Source: Cristatella mucedo (lineage: Eukaryota > Bryozoa > Phylactolaemata > Cristatellidae). From it: DNA of 64,000 nt. The stretch spans positions 374,001 to 438,000 of the forward strand of contig WPIO01000135.1 of the NCBI GenBank assembly GCA_009760855.2, written 5' to 3'. The position numbers and the translations under genes were made by a program. Numbering within the stretch: position 1 is the first letter of the stretch; every line of letters starts with the position of its first letter. Of the stretch, positions 38,399-54,975 are shown in pieces. Under the pieces are notes generated by a model that saw nothing but the letters and a program-made list of their open reading frames with translations, did no database searches and had not been told where the DNA came from.

Positions 38399-39293
38399 CG
38401 CGAGCCGGTATGCACGCCGCAGGAGTCGTGGCCTTGTCTGATGCCTGCCGGCTGCCACCGTGGACGTCGGCTGGCTAAACAGTCACTCCTTCAGCTTGTA
38501 CTGTTAGCCTTTCCTCTGTTTTACGAGGAGCCATTTCCAGCTAGGATGTTCTCAGCTTCGATTGGCCATGCTGCCATCGCCTCATTCTCGGTCCGGTGGC
38601 TGGGTCGAGGATGTGAGTGGCTGCACCGATCAGGGCGCCGTCTTTGCTCGGTCTTTGATTCCGGTCGCACCATTCTCAGCATGCAATCGCGGTCCCCTGG
38701 TGATCGTGTCTCTTCCTTCCTCCTCCCCCCCCCAGCTACCTGGGTTACGCTAGCTGGGAGACGACGCCGCACTCACGGTCTCGTTTGCGCATTTTTCGAC
38801 CTGCCTCATCCTGTTGTGCTGGCCGGCTGTGTGACCAACTTTCAAAGTACTTTCGAGACAGGTGACGTCAGGGCACGTGCCTGCATCTATGCAGACCGTG
38901 GTCGCTAGATGCTTCTCCACCATCACAGGCCAGGTGCCTTCCCGCTGTATCGTTGGGCACAGCCTTCGTGCAGGCGAGGTCGTTGTACCAAATAGGACAG
39001 GTACAATTCGTTCTGTAACGGCAGCACTTTGCAACGGACCATTTTTGTGGGCTAATAAAATGTTTGGCAAGATGTACTGTGTTCCGAGTAGTACAGTACT
39101 GAAGAACTAGTCAGCATCCTGATCCATCCTGCCGTACTGAACGCTTTATTTTCGAGTGCAGCCGATTCTGTCGGCTGCAAGTGTAGCTCAAACAAACAGG
39201 CGGTAAGCTGAGCTTTGTGGCCAGATCTGGTTGTTTACGTTGTGCCTGCCAGCGCATGACGTGAGCACCAGACTGGCTGGTGGCTAAATTATG
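38399..39293 (+). other. Transporter 3' UTR and downstream flank
   Basis: No coding structure; includes the candidate AATAAA at 39054 and a C run near 38727-38736. Confidence 0.45.
39054..39059 (+). terminator. Candidate polyadenylation signal of the transporter gene
   Basis: First canonical AATAAA I noticed after the stop codon at 38398, giving a 3' UTR of about 0.65 kb. No repeat lies between the stop and this site. Confidence 0.5.
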
Positions 39294-39477
39294 GATAATA
39301 ACGATAATAGTAATACACTCGATAAAGCGCCCTCATAGAACTTAATCTCTTTCTAGGCGCCTTACATTTGCTGCAAAGAAAACACGATCGAATGGTGAGT
39401 GGTATCATGCTTGATAAACAACATGAATAAAATGGTTGGGGTGACAAGCACAGGGTCAGCATGCAAGTGTGGTTAGT
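39294..39477 (-). mobile_element. LINE-A 3' end
   Basis: GATAATAGTAATACACTCGA, TAAAGCGCCCTCATAGAACT, TTACATTTGCTGCAAAGAAA and CAGGGTCAGCATGCAAGTGT. Confidence 0.9.
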
Positions 39478-39789
39478 ATGGATGAAGGGTGAGAATTATT
39501 GGTAGGACAGCGAAGAGGAGTGAGATCGCGCTTCTCTGGTGCCAGAAAAAAAGTGTTTAGAGGCAGTCAGAAACAGCTTTAAGTCAGGGACAGCTACTGT
39601 AAGTGGGCCACCACATTATCTTCCACGAAGGTGGAGTTGTGACGGTGCACGTATAATCGATACAGGCATATTAAATGCTGAACTGAAACTGACACGGGCA
39701 AGTGCCCTAGCCACTGATTGTCGTCCTCGGTGACTTTAAACTGCTGTGCATAAGCCTGCAAGCCAACGTGGAAGCTGATGAAAACCGGA
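39478..39789. other. Unassigned DNA
   Basis: Nothing recognised. Confidence 0.3.
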
Positions 39790-40062
39790 TGCAACTCCAC
39801 AAAGTCTGTGACTCCACAAAGTCATCAAGACCATGTGGGTGTTACGAACGAGAGTTTTGTATAGCCCACTCACAGCCTAAGCGGCTTTCGGTACTCATCG
39901 GTAGCCAACAGACTTCGTCTCACGAAACAAAGAGATAGTGGGAAGCATAGCAAAGTCAGGTAAGCACATGAGGTAGTGAGTAGCATGGAAGTAGCAGCTC
40001 AGGACCGCTGAAAAGGATGAGTCATAGTCGGCAGCAGGAGAGTAGTTGTCGTTTCGTAAGAA
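39790..40062 (-). mobile_element. LINE-B 3' end
   Basis: Matches 45776-46033 almost throughout: CAAGACCATGTGGGTGTTAC, GTATAGCCCACTCACAGCCT, CCAACAGACTTCGTCTCAC, AGTGAGTAGCATGGAAGTAG and GGAGAGTAGTTGTCGTTTCG. Confidence 0.9.
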
Positions 40063-41203
40063 GATGTACTAGACCCAGCCCCGGCCGTCTGTAGCCGTCG
40101 GTGAGTGACTTATAGCAATTGCCCCCTATCTTTTCTCGTGCTAATTTGGCCCAGGACTCGACTGCAATCAGCAACGTGTACTGTTCTATTCATTGCCTGC
40201 CTTGCTGCCACAGGTCCCCGGTAGCCCACAATGTATGCAGCTGTCACTTAAGCCAGTGCGGCAAGATGAGAGCTGGTTTTAGAGTTAGGTGGCTCTTGGC
40301 GATGCCCTCTTGCAATACCCAGAATCATAGCAGCAGCGAGTTTGGAGTAATAGAAAAAAAAGTATAGCTAATTGAAGCAGTCGGCTGACTCGGCAGCTTC
40401 ATGTACATGGCAGCAGCAGCAGAAGCAGAGCCGTGGCAGCTAATTTAGCTGCCACATAGCGGTAATGAAGGAGATTGCCCCTTCGGCAGAACTGGAATGC
40501 ACGACCTGGCTGGTAAAATGTGAGCTCACTGGAGTGTGCCTTACTGGCCTGCCGTAGCCAAGTTCTTGGTGGTTTTTATGCAATGCAGCATGAGATCGCT
40601 CTCGTTTGGTAAATGCCTTACGTAACAGAAACACGCTTGCACCCACGAGCTTTTTCTAGCATCGGATGTTGGCGACTCAAAGCAAAGAGGAGGCAGCAGG
40701 TGAATCGCCTGTTGTTTGCACTGCAGTGCTAGGCTCGCTGGCTCTCACTAGCCGTTGGGATTGGTGACCAGCAGGGATATCGGCATCCGGCACTCGCAGT
40801 CGTAAGAGCCAGACAGGATGGTCGTAGCTCATTCCTTTATTCTGGTATCGTGGCTCGGATTAGAGTGGCTATAGAAAGGCTGTGCAATTTTGATCTCAGT
40901 TCGGCAGCATGTTTGATACATATCCAAGAGAGGGTAGTAAAATATGTCAATGCCGTTTGTGGGGTTGATCCCGAGCTTACCAACACCGGGTAGTGCCCAT
41001 CTGTGCGACTCGCCATTCAGACTAGTGTTAGGAAAATGCCAGTTTAACCAGTTCACACAATCTGTCGGACCAGCTAAGGGCGCCTCTGCAATCAGCTGCT
41101 TAGCCATGTCAGAGCGGGGTTCTCTGGGGTCAAGCCAGCTGGGCATCGAAGCATGTACGTCAGCATCGACCTCGCATTGCCTGGGCTTGACGTGCGACTA
41201 TGT
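40063..41203. other. Unassigned DNA
   Basis: Short CAG-rich run at 40410-40430; no gene recognised. Confidence 0.4.
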
Positions 41204-42092
41204 TGTAATTATTATGATCATAATCAGCTATTCGTATAGCACACTAGGCAAAATAAATCACTGCTAGGCACTTAATTATATGCTGGAAAGGAGGCATGTC
41301 TAGTTTAGGTTAATGATAGCTTGCACAGTGTTAGCATGCATGTGTGCGCGAAATACAATTCAAGCGGATAGAGCAAATGCTGTGAGGAGCATCTGGTTTT
41401 TAGCTTCTTTTTAAATGTCGTCAGGGAATGCCATGACATCAGTCGGGAGTGAGTTCAGGGCGGTGGGTGCCTACAAACTAAAGGCAGTCTCTCGAGAGGA
41501 TTTGGGATTGGTTAGAGGCAAAGCCACACGACTTGAGTCAGAAAAGCTTGTAAGGCTCTTAGCCTGGTTATGGACTAGTTCCGATAGGTGGGCTAGAGCC
41601 AGCGAATGAAGAGACCTAGAAAGGCAAAACCATGTCTGTATGCTGCGAAATGGGGTGCCGATGCAGGTTGGTGAGTCGTGGTGTGAGCTGCATGGCTGTC
41701 GTATTCTTGCATAAGCAGGCCCGATTTATACATTGGTACCTAGCTAGGCAAACTAGACTAGTATGGCTAGGCAAACTTGCCTGTACTTGATGTGGTCATC
41801 TACAGATGGGTCACTTTGGAACAGGACACCCAGATTGCATGCAGATGCCACATGAGACATGCTAGTTGAGCACTCTTTGACCATTAGGCTTTCAGGCTTC
41901 CTAATAACACTGGGTTCTCTGATAGGTCGGTTTCATGTTCATTCAATTTGATAAAGTATGCTGCCATCAAATATAAAGCTCAGCAATCCATGCTGCAAGG
42001 AATTAAGAAAATTTGACATGCTGTTAGGTTGGTTGGGATCAAACCATAGATACAGCTGTGTGTCATCAGCAATAACATGAAAGCCTTGAATG
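41204..42092 (-). mobile_element. LINE-A-like copy, diverged
   Basis: From the 3' end (TAATTATTATGATCATAATC) through GTCGGGAGTGAGTTCAGGGC, GAACAGGACACCCAGATTGC and TACAGCTGTGTGTCATCAGC, which corresponds to the catalytic DDTQLYLWF region. Several indels. Confidence 0.82.
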
Positions 42093-43068
42093 AGGCAGCT
42101 GGATGTGGCACTCACGGCATGCAGGGTATCCACAAAGCGCATCCGTCCGCCATCCAATAATGAGCTGGCACTAACTAGGCTGCCAGCAACCGTGGCTCTG
42201 ACAGCTGCACAAGTGCAGAGGTGCATGCAAAAGTCGAGCAAATTTGATGGCTGCTGCTTGGTGATTCATGCTCGTGCAGTCCCGAATGCTAAGGACCCAA
42301 CGTCACTTCCTTGCATCATTGGTTCATATGAGGGTGGCATCCCAAAATGTTGGCTAATCTTACCCAGTGAGCAGCTACAGGTGAGAGTAATGATTGACTG
42401 AGACAATAGCATCAGCTTATATAGCCCCCCCCCCCCGATGAGCATTTACTGCTTTTGTAGGGGGAGGGGCTCTTGAAGCCAGCAATTCCACATTAACTGA
42501 AGCAGGATGTCTGTCCATGGCTTCTTTCGTGAAGTGCGTGCACCTATCTACTGGGCTGAGACTCACAGTTTCATCGCACAAGTAGCTGCTGTGCTCAGAT
42601 AAGTTGACTATCTATGCACATCATTTATTTTCATCGAAGCCCAAATGGCAGCACGAAGGTTGTTCAAGAAACCCGATATCGTTGCATCCTTAATACCCCA
42701 GGTGTGTAGCAGCAGCACAGCTAGCCGACGTCAATGCACTGCTGATTTTGCTGGTGCATCAGCACTGTACCTTTCCAAGTGCAGCCACAGAATTAGTCTG
42801 CTGCGACCTGGTATCTATTTTGGCAGTGCATCAATCCAATCGTGTGCACAGCACATAATTACGCCAGCTCACGTTAACTACCGGGTCCTGCTGCATGGCT
42901 CCACTGGACATCACGTGGAAAGTCACAGTGTCACTGGATGTCACATGAAACGTTGCTGCAGGCACATCAGCGACACACGAATGAAACCGAGCTCTCCGTG
43001 AATGCTGGTCCCCTGTATAGCCAGCAGCTCAATCGATTAAAGGGAGATCGTCATTTCCAACGGGTCGG
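42093..43068. other. Downstream flank of the PIH1D2-like gene
   Basis: No second gene recognised. C run at 42426-42436. Confidence 0.4.
42624..42629 (-). terminator. Possible polyadenylation signal of the PIH1D2-like gene
   Basis: AATAAA on the minus strand about 440 bp after the TGA at 43069. I saw no canonical signal closer to the stop; assignment is tentative. Confidence 0.3.
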
Positions 43069-48164
<5,096 letters not shown>

Positions 48165-48532
48165 ATCCACGTATATCTCTGTTTTAAAGCTCGATTGTAC
48201 AGTTCTTTAGGGTGAAATAAGTGGTACTGATCTGGATGGCCAGCGACACCCGCCGGATAGCCGCCTGCACATCGCGGTCACTCAGTGAGAGCGTCCATGG
48301 TTTTCACCGGAAGCAACCCGACCCCGCCAGTTGGGACCGCAGATACCCCCCCCCAGAGCGTTATAGCCCAGTAGCGCGATACTTACCCATATAAGTATTT
48401 AAAATTAAAAGAAATACTAGAAAACTAATTTTTTTCTAGTTTTGCTGGAAGACGCGACGCTCAATGCTTTAACTGAACATCTATGGGTGTGTGTATAGGG
48501 TGACGGGTACGCTTACGACCGGGGGAGGGTAG
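48165..48532 (-). promoter_or_regulatory. Upstream region of the PIH1D2-like gene
   Basis: CpG-containing stretch (48240-48360) before the ATG, the presumed 5' UTR and promoter. No core element can be assigned with confidence. Confidence 0.25.
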
Positions 48533-48615
48533 CAATAATAATAGTAATTACACGGGGTTCTTATAGCGTCCTAAGAGGAAATATCTTACTGGGCAATTTA
48601 AATACGTTGGAAAGG
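48533..48615 (-). mobile_element. LINE-A-like 3' tip
   Basis: AATAATAATAGTAATTACAC, TTCTTATAGCGTCCTAAGAG and GGGCAATTTAAATACGTTGG. Confidence 0.6.
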
Positions 48616-48831
48616 GGATATTCGTGGTACGCGTTTTGCCATCGCTTATTCCCACGACTTCCACTCGGTCTTGATCCGAAGGCACAGAATGTACCTATGA
48701 AATGTAGTCAGAATGTAGAAACAACAGTCACCTATGGAGCAGTAGAAGAGCGGCATGGTGCCAGCCCAACTATAGTGATAGTCTTTCAAGCTCCTTGCGC
48801 TGAAGTCTCATTATTTAACTCTTATTTAGCT

Positions 48832-49021
48832 GGATTCGAATCCTGCAGTTGGGCGTTCCTTTATTGCCAATTGCAAGCGATGGCGATAGCCGATAAGGCT
48901 GTCGCCTGTCGTTATCGCCATCGCTTGCAGTTGGCAATAACGGATCACCCAACTGCAGGATTCAAACGCACGACCTCGGACGTCTAGAGCGAGCACCTTA
49001 CTTTTAGGGCTATCGCGGCCC
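48832..49021. mobile_element. Two SINE-B copies in opposite orientation forming a palindrome
   Basis: A plus-strand partial copy begins at the B box (GGATTCGAATCCTGCAGTTG) and meets a minus-strand copy extending to 49021 with GGATTCAAACGCACGACC. About 60-bp arms (48832-48900 and 48901-48969) pair almost fully, for example TGGCGATAGCCGATAAGGC with its partner. Confidence 0.88.
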
Positions 49022-49024
49022 AGT

Positions 49025-49130
49025 AGTACTAACCATTTGATCATGCTTATTTTACATCGTCCGTAAAGTGCCTAGTAAGATATTAAGCTCTCCGAGGTCG
49101 CTCTAACAGATCTGTTCTCATTATTATCTC
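49025..49130 (+). mobile_element. LINE-A 3' tip
   Basis: ACTAACCATTTGATCATGCT, AAAGTGCCTAGTAAGATATT and AAGCTCTCCGAGGTCGCT. Confidence 0.65.
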
Positions 49131-49908
49131 GATGTAGACCCAGAGGAGGGCTATTTTCCAGGCTCCCTAACGATGGCGATGTTACCACGACTACCTGAGG
49201 GTGGAGCTAGTAGGCGGCTGGAAGGAAACGAGACGAAAAGCAAAGCTTCGTACGAGCAGGAAGACCGATGCTGGACTGGAGCAGAACAGAAGCAGGGCGG
49301 GGAAGGATAGGAGTATGATGAAAGCAGGATTGAAGCAAGACAAAAGAAGGACCGACTGTGTAAGCGCTGCTTTACCAGGCTTTTGAGAGCCATTGTAGAT
49401 ACACGTCGGAATTGTTTCTGCTTCGCGTATAACCAATTATCTGTCCACACAAAATCTGGCAATTTTTTTTACTTACGATTGAAAAATGCTATCGCGGCGC
49501 GTTCGACGTACACGTTCAGGATCGGCTTCCGGGAGGGTTATACGTTATTAGTCAAAGGGCAATCGTATTTCTAGAGCTACAGAGGAGATGTGAGTCTTTT
49601 AGATTGTTCTACGGCGGCCTACCAGAGGGGCAAGCATTGTTATAATTTTCAATTTGGATATTTTTTAGTGCTAATCAATAGTTCTTCATTTTTAAACTGT
49701 TTTAAATAGGTCTAATGAGGCCTGGCCTGCCAAGCGGCGTCTTCTGGCTTTCAAAATGGGGCTCGCATGCTTTGTAAAACCGGCGCGTTGAAAAGCTTCG
49801 TTTACTAAACCTTCTTTTGCAGAAATACAATAGCTTCTTGCGCATTTGAGTTTGTGGGAGAGTGAATTTATTTATGCAATGCGAACATGTGTTTAACGGA
49901 AAACCAGC
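49131..49908. other. Unassigned DNA
   Basis: Nothing recognised. Confidence 0.35.
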
Positions 49909-50061
49909 CGAGCTAGTTTGGTCTAGCGGTTAAGGTGCTCGCTCCGACTAAGGTCTGACTAAGGTCGTGGGCTCGAGCCCCGAGGCATATGTGGAGCGCC
50001 TGAATAGAGATTAAGTTCTCTTGGGGAGCTATATAAATGAATTATATTATTAGTATTATTA
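49909..50061 (+). mobile_element. SINE-A, near-consensus copy
   Basis: AGCTAGTTTGGTCTAGCGGT, TAAGGTGCTCGCTCCGACTA, GTCGTGGGCTCGAGCCCCGA, GGCATATGTGGAGCGCCTGA, TAGAGATTAAGTTCTCTTGG and an ATT tail. Confidence 0.95.
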
Positions 50062-52300
50062 GCTTTAACAAATTACTTATAGCTCATGAGATTATTTCCT
50101 TATAGCATTTCGAAATACGAAAAGTTCAGTGCGTCAACGGTATCCTACTACGTTAATCTTACGTTATAAAAAGAGTAGACGTGAAGCGGCAGCGAGACAA
50201 CGTTTGTAGGAAAATTCGTCCAGTGTGCAGCAGCTGCAGCCCGGGGCCTCCCAAAGCCTTTAACATGCGGTAGAGTGCATCAATTTTGGCTCAGAGCACT
50301 TCCTTGGGGAGCAACGAATTCTAATGATCTTTGGTACATTTTGAGCAGGTTGTCAATACAGCTCCTCAGTGCGTACGTTACAGCACTAATTAGGGGTTCC
50401 GCAAGGCTCTTTTCCTGGTTTGAGCTGTTCGCCGTTCAGCCAAAGCAATCAGTCAATCAGTCAAGAAGTTTCCGCATGAAAGTAAATGACTTTTTAATGC
50501 GAGTACCAAAAGTGCGGCATTTCCGCTAAGCATGCAATGAAGCGAATCCCTAGACCTTACACAGCCTTATGTTTACTTATATTTATATTTATATATAGCC
50601 ACGCACGAAGCGGGTTTATTTTTGCGGGGATTATGACAGTGTTGTGGGTCATTGCCAGTCCCGAATGCCAGAAAATGAGTTGCCTGCGAAAACGCAGGAA
50701 ATGATGCAAGCTCACGAAGGTGGAACTTGATAGGTTAGATGAAGTCCCTGTAGAGGTCCAACGAATGGAATTTTCTGTTGATGGTGATGACTTTCTTTGT
50801 GGCTTACGAGGTTTAGTGCTATTATTTTGACTTCGGATTATTGAAAGAGTCAGCTAAGCTTGAAAATTAGCGAGTGTCGCATGAAAACGAGACGCCATCA
50901 CTGGACAGTCACAAATAAAATAGCTGGGCAAATGCCTTAATCTGAGTCACGTGTTTTCACACCAATAACATCTCCGGAATACTCGAGCTCTACAGAGCCT
51001 CAAACGCAGTCTCTGATTTCCGCGGCGGATGAGACCATTTTTGACAGATATGGAATCACCGGCTCTTAAGAATTGATGCGAACTTTTTACATGTAAACCT
51101 ATTGGTGCGAATTCCATCAATCGATATAGAGAATGCTCTTCGAAACCTTACAATGGTCAGGTGAAGCAAGCAGCTCGTCAGGTCCGCACAGGATCATTTA
51201 CTTAAGCAACCGATGTAGTGATACGGGCGTTAATCACCCGTTAACAAAAAAAGTTATGAAGATTGTTGCTTTGGCACAGTCGTCTAGCCGCAGCGAGTAT
51301 TCCATACGAGTTTTACGTCAATCGATCTTTACAACTTCAGCCCAATGACATGCTTTTCTTCCAAAATCCTAACTGTACTGTAATCAGTCAGTAGCTGGAA
51401 TGCCTGCTGCAGCGATTCGCACGATATAGCGTACGCACGGCGAGCTAAAGCTAAACATCGACCCAAACTCGGTCTTGCTGACGGTTGGCTGAGGCTGACA
51501 GTCCTCCTCCCAACAGCCTAATGGGACTTTTTAATCGCTTCATTCAATTCATCCAGGGCAACAGATGCATTGGGATTGTTCAGAGTGGGATTGTTCATAG
51601 TGTGGTAGTTGGCGTGTAACGAGTAGGTGAAGATAACCAGTTGAAAGCTGGAGGAGCCGCTATAAATTCGGGGCTCGAGCGGCTAAACTCGAGTACAGAG
51701 GCTTGGCAGCTTCTTAGCCTGCTCAATCGCCGACAACATGGAGCCACAAGAACCAAGGTTCATGCACAAATTTAAGCGCACACCTTAAAAACTTCATTAG
51801 AGAAAATTTCATACGAAGTCAATGGTACTGTCCGTCCAAAGTGAAGCTGCCGTTATCTGCTCTAAAAATTCGTCGGCAAGCAATAGTCGAATAAAAATCC
51901 AAACTTCGTGACTCACTTCCATGCTACGACAGAAGCGAGGATTAAACCGAGAAGGGCCGTCCTTGATCTTGCAAGAGGCAGCCGGTCGCTGGCGGACTGA
52001 GAGGACTAGTTGAGAGGCAAGCCGAGAGGTGCAGTCCCTTCGGATCGGTCCAATGCCGGTCTCGGTCTCCCGGTCCTCATTCCTAATGTCTATGCTGCCA
52101 ATCGATCGAATTCGATGGTTCTTTGTGGACCTTGTCGTAAGAAAATGAGGTTATAGCTGCTTAGCTAGCAGTGCTCATGGTCAAAGACGACGTAAACATT
52201 CTTTAAACCTCGTAAGCTCCACCAGCCCCCCAGTTCATGCAGTACCTATGCAAAAGTGTCAGATATCAGTTTATAGCTACTAGATACAAGTATTGGCTAT
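50062..52300. other. Unassigned DNA (2.2 kb)
   Basis: Longest stretch in the window without a recognised gene or repeat. Frames are short and without domains. A TATTTATATTTATATATAG run lies near 50580. Confidence 0.45.
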
Positions 52301-52735
52301 TCGCACTACTTCTCGCCGACCTGTAGTGGCTCCCAATCAAGCAGCCAAACGACTTCAAGATTCGTTCAGGCACTCGTACGTCCCTGCATTCTCTTGCTCC
52401 AGCCGACCTGTCACAACTATACGCCACCTGGCTAGACATCGGACCACCCTCTTTTCTGGCTCAAATCGCTTAGCTGTGCCTCAAACCCACGTACAATCCA
52501 TTGAAGACAACGCCTTCAGTTCGTACGCTCCCAAAGCTTGTAATTGACTCTTGAATGACGTCAAGATAGTTCTCAGACGTCGCGGGATCCCCTGACCGTA
52601 CGAAATTTAAAGAAGAGCGAAATGCCGCTGTTCCTCACAGCATTTGGTGGGTCCCGTGATTTTTTCTTGGTTCGCTTATGTGTGCTCACACTGTGCATGT
52701 TAACACCAAGCATATCTACCTGTTGATAATGTGCT
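52301..52735 (+). mobile_element. LINE-A remnant
   Basis: ACTTCTCGCCGACCTGTAGT, GGCTCCCAATCAAGCA, CTTCAGTTCGTACGCTCCCA and CACACTGTGCATG. Old copy with lost frames. Confidence 0.75.
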
Positions 52736-53320
52736 TGCTACGTTTAAAAATACCGTGAATGCCGCTGCTAGATCGCTACCTTGCCACAGGAGTATCATGG
52801 ACCAACACTAACTGGTGCCCGGCTGATCTGCAATGAAGTAGCGGCATCTCCCGACCCGATGAGCTCTGACCCTAGAAGACCCGGAAGCTGCGGTTGAGGG
52901 TCGACCGCTCTGACTCGTTTACAGAATTCCTTGTACCTTTAATCTTCTTTATCACCTATCAAGTCTGACCCTATGGAGTTCTTCGACCTACTAAATTCGT
53001 AGTCCAATGCAGTGCTAGAAGACAGCTGGGCCAGTCACTCCAGGCCAAGCAAGTGTTTACAAGCTGTTGGTCACAGAAGGAGCCTTAAACCCCTAGCCAA
53101 TGCTATATCATTTGAAGTTCCTTGTCAAGACATCACTAGTAATTACTTGGCCAAGTGCTTACTGCCAGGTATTGGCATGCTCCCACTTGGCCCTCCTACC
53201 TCCCTTGCCAGCCACAACTACCACGGAAGCTTGTATCGACGACATTCCTGTGTAGATATCTTCAAATTTCCGAAGGTTTACGTACGATAGCATCTACCAA
53301 ATAGTTACGGAAGCCTAGTG
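52736..53320. other. Unassigned DNA
   Basis: Nothing recognised. Confidence 0.35.
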
Positions 53321-53886
53321 TCATATTACACTTGCATAGCGCCATCGGATAACTTAAATCTCTTTCTAGGCATTGTAAAGATGTTGTAAAGAAAGCATGA
53401 CTGAATGATTAGTGTTAACATTTCGCAATGTCAACAAGCACAACACTGTTAGATGTGCCATGAACAGGGTCAACATGTAGCAAGGACCAACTCATTTCTG
53501 TAATCATAGATGTGGTTTAAGCTTCGTTCTAACTGTCGTCGTGCTAGGGGGGATGCTGCGACGTCAGTCGGGAGTGACCTCCAAGTTTTGGAAGCATATG
53601 AGCTACAATGACGGTCTCCACAGGTTTTGAGGTTCGCACGAGGCATAGCAAAACGCTTTGAGTCATAACAGCAGATTGGTACCTACGGTGCTTGGCCAGG
53701 TCTGGAATAGGACATCTATACATAGTATAATAGTTGTGATAGATAGGCTGGCTCCAAAGAACGAAGGCACCTAAAAGAGCCGCCTTTGAGTCGATACGCT
53801 ACTTGCTTGGAAGCCAGTGCATCTCGTCGAGAAGTGGTGTGATGTGGCAACTGTGACACTCACGGCAGACTAGCACGACAGCCTAG
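53321..53886 (-). mobile_element. LINE-A remnant
   Basis: TAGCGCCATCGGATAACTTA, ATCTCTTTCTAGGCATTGTA, GTCGGGAGTGACCTCCAAG and GAGGTTCGCACGAGGCATAG, antisense copy. Confidence 0.8.
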
Positions 53887-54179
53887 TTTCACCTTCAAGA
53901 CTTCACTCGCACGATTGGTTCATCTAATGTGACTCCTGTGTTGTCTGCCCTAATCTGGGCTTGGTGTCCGAAATGACTGGTCATTGTACGACCATGTAAT
54001 GTCATCCAATGTCAACTTAATGCCGAAGATTGCCAACAAACACTAGGGTTTAGGGTTTAGACAATGGGCACGACAGCCAAACTAGCTGGGCGCGTCTGGC
54101 ATCCAGTTTACTGCAATACCTTTCTTCAGAACTACTGGATGCATCTCTTCATCTGCAACTGATGCACTACTCAGTATGT

Positions 54180-54525
54180 CTTGTCAGTCGACGGCCTAGC
54201 TGCCACATCGCACCAAGCACGAGCTTCCCTGGCCCCTTATCAAGTGCCAAACCGGCTACTCTCTGACCTCTAGATCGCTGAGCATGCTTGCACTAGCCAA
54301 CGCATCCGACATAGTTCGTCCAGGTTGCACTTGCAATACTTGCTCTCCAAGGCCGCCAGTCGTCTTGCCGTTCCTCACTGCCTTAAAATCTTCCGGTGAT
54401 CAAGCACTTAGCTGGTATTCACCAAACGTCTGGAACTTGCTTCCACTTGAGGTCACTACCGACCATGACCTTGCATCCTCGAAGTCTCAGCTTAAGTTCT
54501 TCTCCACAGTGAAATTGCCCTTTTA
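54180..54525 (+). mobile_element. Highly decayed LINE remnant (C-terminal region)
   Basis: Translation FLTALKSSGDQALSWYSPNV and WNLLPLEVTTDHDLASSKS mirrors the FGDRAFSSYAPKAWNSLP region of LINE-A. Confidence 0.55.
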
Positions 54526-54914
54526 TGTTACAGTGTGCTTCAAGTTCTTATCTCTGCATGACTCAGTGCATGTAACTAGTCAGAGGTCTAACGAAACCGG
54601 TAGCCACCCAGCTTCATGTTTGCTTCAGCATTCTGGCCTCAGCATGATGCCTGTTTGCTTTTGCACACTTGATCTCGAGCGCTGCAAGACAGCAACCCTT
54701 GAGTCCCGATTCTCTTGCAGTGATGCTCCCGAGTAGAGCTTTGGTCCTCCCCGACACAATTGCAGAAGCGCTGGCTGCAGCAAGGCCGACCCATACTGTC
54801 TATGCGTTTATACCAATTGTTACAGCTCTGCTGCAGTGCCGACTAACCGTGGCTAATATAACGAGCAAACAGAAAAGCTCAGTGCAAACCGCCCGCTGCA
54901 TGTGCAGCAGCAAA
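54526..54914. other. Downstream flank of ATP5PF
   Basis: Nothing recognised; the open frames lack domains. Confidence 0.3.
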
Positions 54915-54920
54915 TTTATT
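54915..54920 (-). terminator. Polyadenylation signal of ATP5PF
   Basis: AATAAA on the minus strand about 55 bp beyond the stop codon, giving a short 3' UTR. Confidence 0.75.
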
Positions 54921-54975
54921 ATGGGATGTCACGACTGTCACACACACAAAACTAGGCTGCTGTCATCGCCAGCTC

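Noticed and set aside
54044-54060. AGGGTTTAGGGTTTAG as telomeric sequence
   Set aside because: Only about two units of a TTTAGGG type; too short to mean anything.
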